The notes below the pieces were generated by a model that saw nothing but the letters and a program-made list of their open reading frames with translations, had not been told where the DNA came from and did not search any database. A stretch of 64,000 nucleotides of DNA, taken from the NCBI RefSeq assembly GCF_021654135.1, contig NZ_JAKGSD010000038.1, positions 1 through 64,000 of the forward strand, read 5' to 3'. The position numbers were made by a program, and so were the translations under genes. Source of the DNA: Amycolatopsis tucumanensis. Lineage in GTDB: Bacteria; Actinomycetota; Actinomycetes; Mycobacteriales; Pseudonocardiaceae. Numbering within the stretch: position 1 is the first letter of the stretch; each line of letters starts with the position of its first letter. Below are positions 57,977 through 64,000 of the stretch, one piece after another.

Positions 57977-58498
57977 CTAGCGCCGCTTCCGCTCGTCCAC
58001 CATGGCCTGGATCCGGGCGATCGCGGCGACCCGTCCGTCGCCTGCCTGCCCGGGTCCGGCCGGGTGGGGCAGCATCGGCTCGGGGCGGTGGCCGAGCAGC
58101 AACGGGTTCCCGATCATCTCCAGGCCGCCGCTGGTGCGGTAGTAGCGCTGCGCGAACCGCACGCCCTCCGGCCTGCCCTGCTCGTAGGCGTCGACGAACA
58201 CGGCCTCGGTCCGGTCCTCGTCCAGGGTCAGGAAACCGTCCCAGGCCAGCGCGACGTGGCGGGGGACCGGGTCGGCCGCGGCGAGGTCCTGGCGGGCCAG
58301 CGCGACGCTGCCCTCGACGGTGAAGTTCTCCTCGGAGTCGACGTAGCGCGTCGCGACCTTCTCGCCGTCGGGCATCACGGCGAGCACGAAGGGCACGAAC
58401 CCGGACTCGGTCGTTTCCGCGTTTTCGACCGCGAAGTCGATCGCGTCGAACAGGGTCGCCGTGGCGTCGTTGCCGAGGTTCGGCACGGGGTCGGTCAT
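57977..58498 (-). CDS. Conserved hypothetical protein
   Basis: 173 residues, acidic, soluble, with no membrane segment or recognised motif. A central beta-rich part (FVPFVLAVMPDGEKVATRY and VALAWDGFLTLDEDRTEAVFV) and YEQGRPEGVRFAQRYYR suggest a small globular domain. Its stop codon abuts the right end of the IS element. The neighbour upstream on the same strand is a MarR regulator gene, 40 bp away. Function unknown. Confidence 0.7.
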   Translation of the reverse strand: MTDPVPNLGNDATATLFDAIDFAVENAETTESGFVPFVLAVMPDGEKVATRYVDSEENFTVEGSVALARQDLAAADPVPRHVALAWDGFLTLDEDRTEAVFVDAYEQGRPEGVRFAQRYYRTSGGLEMIGNPLLLGHRPEPMLPHPAGPGQAGDGRVAAIARIQAMVDERKRR

Positions 58499-58538
58499 CA
58501 GGCAGCCTTCCGGGGGGATGATCGTTTACCGGTCCGAC

Positions 58539-59099
58539 TCACCGGCGGCCCGGACGGTTCCCCTCGGATTCGGCGCGGTCGGCCATCTCGGCCAGCCGGA
58601 TCGAATGCTCCAGACGGCTGAGCAGCTGCGCCAGCTGCGTCCGCTCGGTCTTCGTCAGGCCCGCCAGCATCCGGTTCTCGTTGGCGAAGTGGACCTCCGC
58701 GACCTTGTCGGTCAGTGCGAGGCCCTCGTCGGTGAGTCCGATGTAGACGATGCGGCGGTCGGCGGCGTCGCGTTCGCGGTACACCAGGCCGGCGGCCTCC
58801 AGCTTGTCGACCCGCTGCGTGATGCCGCCCGTGGTGAGCAGGTTCGCGTCCGCCAGCTCGCCCGCCGTCCGGCGGTACGGTGCGCCGACGCGCCGCAGCG
58901 CGGCCAGGATGCCGAACGCGGAGATGTTGACCCCGTACCGCCCGAACACCCGGTTGAGCTGCACGGTGTACCCGTCGAAGGCGCGGTGCAGCCGCCCGAA
59001 CACCGCCAGCGGCGACGCGTCGATCTCCGGCGCCTCGCGGCGCCACTCGGCGAGCATCAGATCGACCGCGTCCGGCTGCGGCTTGTCGCGCTTCGGCAT
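58539..59099 (-). CDS. MarR family transcriptional regulator
   Basis: 186 residues. The winged HTH comprises RTAGELADANLLTTGGITQR, then VDKLEAAGLVYRERDAADRR (wing with DxRx), flanked by dimerisation helices. About 40 N-terminal residues precede the core. The ATG follows GAGGGG. It is divergent from the NAD-binding protein gene with a 64-bp gap holding two inverted repeats. It is also a candidate, at a distance, for the three operators near 56000, since no regulator lies in that operon. Confidence 0.92.
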   Translation of the reverse strand: MPKRDKPQPDAVDLMLAEWRREAPEIDASPLAVFGRLHRAFDGYTVQLNRVFGRYGVNISAFGILAALRRVGAPYRRTAGELADANLLTTGGITQRVDKLEAAGLVYRERDAADRRIVYIGLTDEGLALTDKVAEVHFANENRMLAGLTKTERTQLAQLLSRLEHSIRLAEMADRAESEGNRPGRR

Positions 59100-59115
59100 A
59101 GGATCCCCTCAAAAC

Positions 59116-59150
59116 ATTTCTACTGTAAGAATATCATCGCTAAGATAGCG
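59116..59150. promoter_or_regulatory. Inverted repeats in the marR divergent promoter
   Basis: ATTTCTA-CTG-TAAGAAT (59116-59132) is an imperfect palindrome, and CGCTA-AGA-TAGCG (59138-59150) is perfect. Both are AT-richer than the surroundings and lie between marR and the rightward gene, so they are likely autoregulatory sites. Confidence 0.45.
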
Positions 59151-59163
59151 TGGAGGACGGCCG

Positions 59164-60042
59164 ATGCGGGTGGCGGTGGCGGGGGCGTCCGGGTTCGTGG
59201 GACGGCGGTTGTGCCCGGCGCTCGTCGAAGCCGGCCACGACGTCGTCGCGATGACCCGGCGCCCGGACGACTACGCGGGGGCGGGCGAACCGGTCCACGG
59301 CGACGTGCACGACGCCGGTTCCCTTCGCGAAGCGCTGGCCGGCGCCGCCGCGGCCTACTACCTGGTGCACTCGCTGGGCGAGCCGGACTTCGAACGCCGC
59401 GACGCCCGCGCCGCGCGCAACTTCGCCCGCGCCGCCGCGGACGCCGGCCTGTCCCGGATCCTCTACCTCGGCGGGCTCGGCGACGACGCCGACGACCTGT
59501 CCCCGCACTTGCGCAGCCGCCGCGAGGTGGAGGGCCTGCTGGGGGAGGCGGGCGTGCCGGTGACCGTGCTGCGCGCCGGGATCGTCATCGGCCACGGCGG
59601 GATCTCCTGGGAGATCACGCGCCAGCTGGTCGAGCACCTGCCCGCGATGGTCACCCCGCGGTGGGTCGGCACACGCACCCAGCCGATCGCGCTGGCCGAC
59701 GTCGTCCGCTACCTGGTCGCGCTGCTGGACGTGCCGCCGGGGCGGGTCTTCGAGGCAGGCGGCCCGGACGTCCTGGCCTACGGCGAGATGCTGAAGCGCG
59801 TCGCCGGGATCGAGGGCCGGTTCCGGGTCATCGTGCCGGTGCCGCTGCTGTCGCCGAGGCTGTCGTCGCTGTGGCTGTCGCTGGTCACCGACGTGGACGC
59901 CCGCACCGGCCGGTCGCTGGTCGACTCGATGATCAACGAGGTCGTGGTGCGGGACCACAGCCTGCGTGAGGTGGTGCCCTTCGAGCCGATGGGCTTCGAC
60001 GCCGCGGTGGTGGCCGCGTTGCGGGAGCGGGCCGGGGCGTGA
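59164..60042 (+). CDS. NAD(P)-binding (NmrA/atypical SDR) protein
   Basis: 292 residues. The N-terminal motif VAVAGASGFVGRRL is the atypical SDR cofactor site (GxxGxxG). AYYLVHSLGEPDFERRDARA and LSRILYLGGLGDD are typical of the NDUFA9/YbjT-like group, and the C-terminal part (TRTQPIALADVVRYLVALLD) follows it. No catalytic YxxxK is visible. The ATG follows GGAGG. Its stop overlaps the protease gene start. Confidence 0.88.
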   Translation: MRVAVAGASGFVGRRLCPALVEAGHDVVAMTRRPDDYAGAGEPVHGDVHDAGSLREALAGAAAAYYLVHSLGEPDFERRDARAARNFARAAADAGLSRILYLGGLGDDADDLSPHLRSRREVEGLLGEAGVPVTVLRAGIVIGHGGISWEITRQLVEHLPAMVTPRWVGTRTQPIALADVVRYLVALLDVPPGRVFEAGGPDVLAYGEMLKRVAGIEGRFRVIVPVPLLSPRLSSLWLSLVTDVDARTGRSLVDSMINEVVVRDHSLREVVPFEPMGFDAAVVAALRERAGA

Positions 60043-60623
60043 AGACCGCGCTGGGGCTGGTCACGGCGGCTGGGGCCGGGCTGCTGGGATACTCCTTGAC
60101 GCGGAAACCGGGTTCGCGGGAGTTCGTCGGTTCGACCGCGGCGGTGGCTGGGGTCTGGGCCGCCGGGAGCCTGCTCGACCGGACGCCCGCCGGCCGGGTC
60201 GGCGCCGGGCCGGTTGCTTGCGGCGTCGGCGCGTTCGCGGTGTTCCGCGCCGGTGCCGAGATGGGCCGGCGGATCCCGGTGCTGCGGCGGGCGCTGCGGC
60301 GCGTGCTGCGCTACGCGAGTGCGGGCAACGGCGGTGCCGTGCTGCTCACGACGCTGGCCAACGGCGCGGCCGAGGAGCTCTTCTTCCGCGGCCCGGTCTA
60401 CAACGCGCTGGGCGCGACCGGGTCGACGGCCGTGTACGTCCTGACCACCACCGCCACCCGCAACCCCGCGCTGGTCGCGGCGTCCGCCGTGATGGGCACG
60501 GTGTTCGCGTGGCAGCGGCGGTCGGGCGGCGGGGTGCTGGCGCCGCTGGTGACGCACGTGGTGTGGTCGGCGTTGATGGTGTGGTGGCTGCCCGCTCTCG
60601 TCCCGGAGCAGGCCGGTCCGTAA
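60039..60623 (+). CDS. CPBP family intramembrane metalloprotease
   Basis: 194 residues, mostly membrane-embedded (about six hydrophobic segments). The CPBP/Abi motif EExxxR is in NGAAEELFFRGPVYNAL and the distal His motif is in LVTHVVWSALM. The second conserved motif (FxxxH) between them is not clear; ASAVMGTVFAWQRR stands there. CPBP proteins act as proteases or in protein modification and bacteriocin self-immunity. The GTG overlaps the upstream stop. Confidence 0.82.
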   Translation: MKTALGLVTAAGAGLLGYSLTRKPGSREFVGSTAAVAGVWAAGSLLDRTPAGRVGAGPVACGVGAFAVFRAGAEMGRRIPVLRRALRRVLRYASAGNGGAVLLTTLANGAAEELFFRGPVYNALGATGSTAVYVLTTTATRNPALVAASAVMGTVFAWQRRSGGGVLAPLVTHVVWSALMVWWLPALVPEQAGP

Positions 60624-60632
60624 CCTGACCGG

Positions 60633-62300
<1,668 letters not shown>

Positions 62301-62479
62301 CCGGCGCCGGTTCCCGCTTCCGGAGCGGCAGTTTCATGAGCGGCGGGCCGCGGGGTGAGCCGGCTCAGCCGCGCGGAGCACGCCCTTGCGGGTGGCACGC
62401 GCGCCCAGTGGGTGGCGCCCCGAGGTTCTGCCTCCTGGGCTGCGGGGGAGCACGTGCGTTGTTGGTGCCCCGACCGGCG

Positions 62480-62677
62480 CTAACCGCCTTCGGTGTCCCG
62501 GGGGTATTCGGCCTGCCCGACGGTGCCGGTCGTGTCGGCCTCTTCGGTGCTGCGCGACACGGCGGTCTTGCCCGGCTGCGGCGGCTCGAACGGTTCGCCG
62601 GTGCTCTCGGCGATCGAGGTGCGGCTGTCCGCGTTCTCCTCGGTGTCGTCCTGGGCCTGGTGTCGTTCGGGGTTCAT
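62480..62677 (-). CDS. Small hydrophilic protein (possible)
   Basis: 65 residues, strongly acidic and Thr/Ser/Pro-rich (EENADSRTSIAESTGEPFEP), predicted disordered. The codon pattern is acceptable, but no strong ribosome site precedes the ATG. Similar short hydrophilic ORFs are common in actinomycetes. No function can be assigned. Confidence 0.45.
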   Translation of the reverse strand: MNPERHQAQDDTEENADSRTSIAESTGEPFEPPQPGKTAVSRSTEEADTTGTVGQAEYPRDTEGG

Positions 62678-62745
62678 GCCGCGGTGGGTACCCGCCGGGC
62701 CAGTGGGTATGTCGGCTGGTGCGACCGATCTCCCGAGGAGGCACC

Positions 62746-63270
62746 ATGCCGGACCCAGAGCGCGCGGCCGGACCGGCCGGCGACCGCGGCACGAGCCGGG
62801 GCGACCCTGGCCTCGGCGAGCCGCCGCGACCGCTCGCCGGCGGGCTCGAGCTGCGCACCAGTTCCTTCAGCGACAACACGTTGATCCCCGAGCAGTACTC
62901 CTACGAGGGCGGCAACGAGCGGCCGTCGCTGGAGTGGCTGCGCATTCCCGACGGCGCCGCGGAACTCGTGCTGCTGTGCGAGGACCCGGACGCGCCCGCC
63001 GGGACGTTCACCCACTGGGTGGTCACCGGAATCGCGCCGACGTCGACCGGCCTGGACTCCGGTGTGGAGGGCCGCAACGACTTCGGGGAGCGCGGCTGGG
63101 GCGGCCCGCGCCCGCCGGTGGGGGACGAGCCGCACCGGTACTTCTTCCGGCTGTACGCGGTGGACCGGAAGCTCGGCCTCGGCGAGGACGCCACCGGCCA
63201 GGACGTGCGCGCCGCCATCGAGGGGCACGTGCTCAGCACCGGCACCATCATGGGCCGCTTCGGACGTTAG
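62746..63270 (+). CDS. YbhB/YbcL-type PEBP family protein (Raf kinase inhibitor-like)
   Basis: 174 residues. After a disordered start (to about residue 30) the PEBP fold follows: LELRTSSFSDNTLIPEQYSYEG, the anion-site block LVLLCEDPDAPAGTFTHWVV, and GDEPHRYFFRLYAVD. The ATG follows GAGGAGG. Bacterial homologues are of uncertain function. It is followed after 9 bp by a tiny acidic gene. Confidence 0.9.
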   Translation: MPDPERAAGPAGDRGTSRGDPGLGEPPRPLAGGLELRTSSFSDNTLIPEQYSYEGGNERPSLEWLRIPDGAAELVLLCEDPDAPAGTFTHWVVTGIAPTSTGLDSGVEGRNDFGERGWGGPRPPVGDEPHRYFFRLYAVDRKLGLGEDATGQDVRAAIEGHVLSTGTIMGRFGR

Positions 63271-63279
63271 GAGACCACG

Positions 63280-63411
63280 ATGACCGACCCCCGCCGCGAA
63301 GACCTGGACGAGGAAGCCCGCCCCGCCACCGAACAGGACGAGGGCCTCGGTGAGGAGGACAACTCCCTGCCGGAGGACCGCACCCCGAGCGGCCCCGGCG
63401 AGGAGGCCTGA
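63280..63411 (+). CDS. Small acidic protein
   Basis: 43 residues, MTDPRREDLDEEARP and a Glu-rich end (EDNSLPEDRTPSGPGEEA). The ATG is preceded by AGGAG at 8 bp and the gene lies 9 bp after the PEBP gene. Third positions are nearly all G or C. It is likely a disordered co-expressed peptide of unknown role. Confidence 0.6.
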   Translation: MTDPRREDLDEEARPATEQDEGLGEEDNSLPEDRTPSGPGEEA

Positions 63412-63446
63412 CTCACCCACCCACCGTTCCCGGCGCGCCACTGGTC

Positions 63447-63497
63447 GGGCAACGCTCCGGTCGCGGACCCCCGGGCTCCGCGATCGGAGCGTTGCCC
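63447..63497. terminator. Long bidirectional hairpin terminator
   Basis: A 21-bp stem, GGGCAACGCTCCGGTCGCGGA with TCCGCGATCGGAGCGTTGCCC (one G-T wobble or A-C mismatch by strand), encloses a 9-nt loop. It lies between the PEBP/small-protein genes and the convergent LacI gene. Confidence 0.85.
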
Positions 63498-63527
63498 GCG
63501 CTGCCAAGCCCCGAGAAACCCGCGCGA

Positions 63528-63730
63528 CTACTGCGGCACGGTCGAGCCGCGCGCGTCCAGTTTTGCCGGGAGGTGTGCGCGATCCGCGGCGAGGCGGCGG
63601 AGCGGGGTGGCGAAAGGCCACTGCGGCACGGTCGACCCGCGCGCGACCAGCTTGGCCGGGAGCTGGATGGGCTGGGGGCTGCCGGACGTGACCGGGCGGG
63701 AGGCGTGCACAGCCCCGCAACCGCGGCGGA
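63528..63730. repeat. Two degenerate copies of the LacI gene 3' end
   Basis: The genuine end at 63741-63811 (GGCGAAAGGCTACTGCGGCA onward) has a near copy at 63606-63675 and a poorer one at 63528-63575. Read leftward they encode AKLVARGSTVPQ and AKLDARGSTVPQ, against the true RAKLVARGSTVPQ end. Offsets are 135 and 90 bp. No other gene lies here. Confidence 0.75.
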
Positions 63731-63752
63731 TCCCACCCGCGGCGGCGAAAGG

Positions 63753-64000
63753 CTACTGCGGCACCGTCGACCCGCGCGCGACCAGCTTCGCCCGGAGCTG
63801 GATGTGCTGCGGCCGCCGGGACGCGGTGCCGTCCGTGATGCGGTCCAGCAGTTGCCGTCCGGCGCGGGCGCCCAGGTCGTACGTCGGCTGCTCCACGATC
63901 GTCAGTTCGGGCCGCACCAGCGTCGTCCACGGCTCGTCGTCGAAGCCGATCAGCGACAGCTGCGTCGGCATCCGCAGGCCGCGGTCCTGCGCCGCCCGGT
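63753..64000 (-). CDS. LacI family transcriptional regulator (3' part only)
   Basis: The last ~82 residues of a LacI/GalR regulator; the start lies beyond the right edge. RAAQDRGLRMPTQLSLIGFD followed by DEPWTTLVRPELTIVEQP is the conserved end of the sugar-binding domain, and the closing AKLVARGSTVPQ is the usual C-terminus. It probably regulates a sugar gene set to the right. Its 3' end is duplicated downstream. Confidence 0.9.
   Translation of the reverse strand, partial: RAAQDRGLRMPTQLSLIGFDDEPWTTLVRPELTIVEQPTYDLGARAGRQLLDRITDGTASRRPQHIQLRAKLVARGSTVPQ

Noticed and set aside
63413..63736. ORFs of about 100 codons between the terminator and the LacI gene
   Set aside because: They run across the tail repeats and the hairpin and have no codon bias.

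Overview
The window is very GC-rich, with strong G/C preference at third codon positions, GTG starts, ATGA/GTGA start-stop overlaps, lipobox signal peptides and actinobacterial catabolic gene types (ortho-cleavage cat/ben genes with a LuxR-type BenR, LigD polymerase, CsbD, eukaryotic-type kinase). This fits a soil actinomycete, most likely a Pseudonocardiaceae such as Amycolatopsis; the genus is inferred from gene content. No rRNA, tRNA or CRISPR array was seen. Most of the window is a mosaic of leftward catabolic operons, each with its own transporter and regulator.

Left part (1-18 kb): a sugar-type ABC importer cut by the window edge; a nitronate monooxygenase-like gene coupled to an acyl-CoA synthetase; two small cell-envelope genes beside a frameshifted gene; an MHS transporter coupled to a lactonase-like metallo-hydrolase; an FAD oxidoreductase; an MHS transporter plus two tandem cytochromes P450 downstream of a PaaX regulator; two secreted hydrolases; and a DHA2 efflux pump.

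18-27 kb: a seven-gene leftward operon joins a polar amino-acid-type ABC importer, a CapA-like metallophosphatase, a class III CoA-transferase and two 2-hydroxyacyl-CoA dehydratase-like subunits. It is divergent from a second PaaX regulator. The layout recalls the anaerobic phenyllactate (fld) system, but the dehydratase subunits lack most cluster cysteines and no activator is present. Degenerate copies of the 3' end of the last gene follow it. A YVTN-propeller pseudogene, an SDR gene and an M14 peptidase gene come next.

29.5-42.8 kb: a complete benzoate to muconolactone locus. catR-catB-catA-catC run leftward; benA, benB, a benC-FCD-benD fusion, benK and a LuxR-type benR run rightward; benE closes the block. 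The 925-residue fusion joins the BenC reductase, a 29-residue tandem-repeat linker, a GntR-type FCD ligand-binding domain without its HTH, and the BenD dehydrogenase. It is the most striking item in the window.

42.8-57.5 kb: a CsbD stress protein, a membrane protein, a LigD-type polymerase, and then a 13-gene leftward operon. The operon holds a cupin, VanB-type reductase, 61-residue recombinase-like protein, Rieske oxygenase, extradiol dioxygenase, aspartate dehydrogenase-like protein, hydrolase, two SDRs, a ThDP decarboxylase, a Pro/Arg-rich ORF, a dienelactone hydrolase-like protein and an MFS importer. An aldehyde dehydrogenase gene is divergent, and three near-identical palindromes lie between them. 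This looks like a meta-cleavage route for an aromatic substrate that cannot be named from sequence. A 449-bp internally deleted IS481-like element sits at the end of the aldehyde dehydrogenase gene.

57.9-64 kb: a MarR regulator divergent from an NAD-binding protein, CPBP protease and Ser/Thr kinase; a PEBP-family protein; small acidic proteins; a strong hairpin terminator; and the 3' part of a LacI regulator gene followed by two degenerate copies of its own tail.
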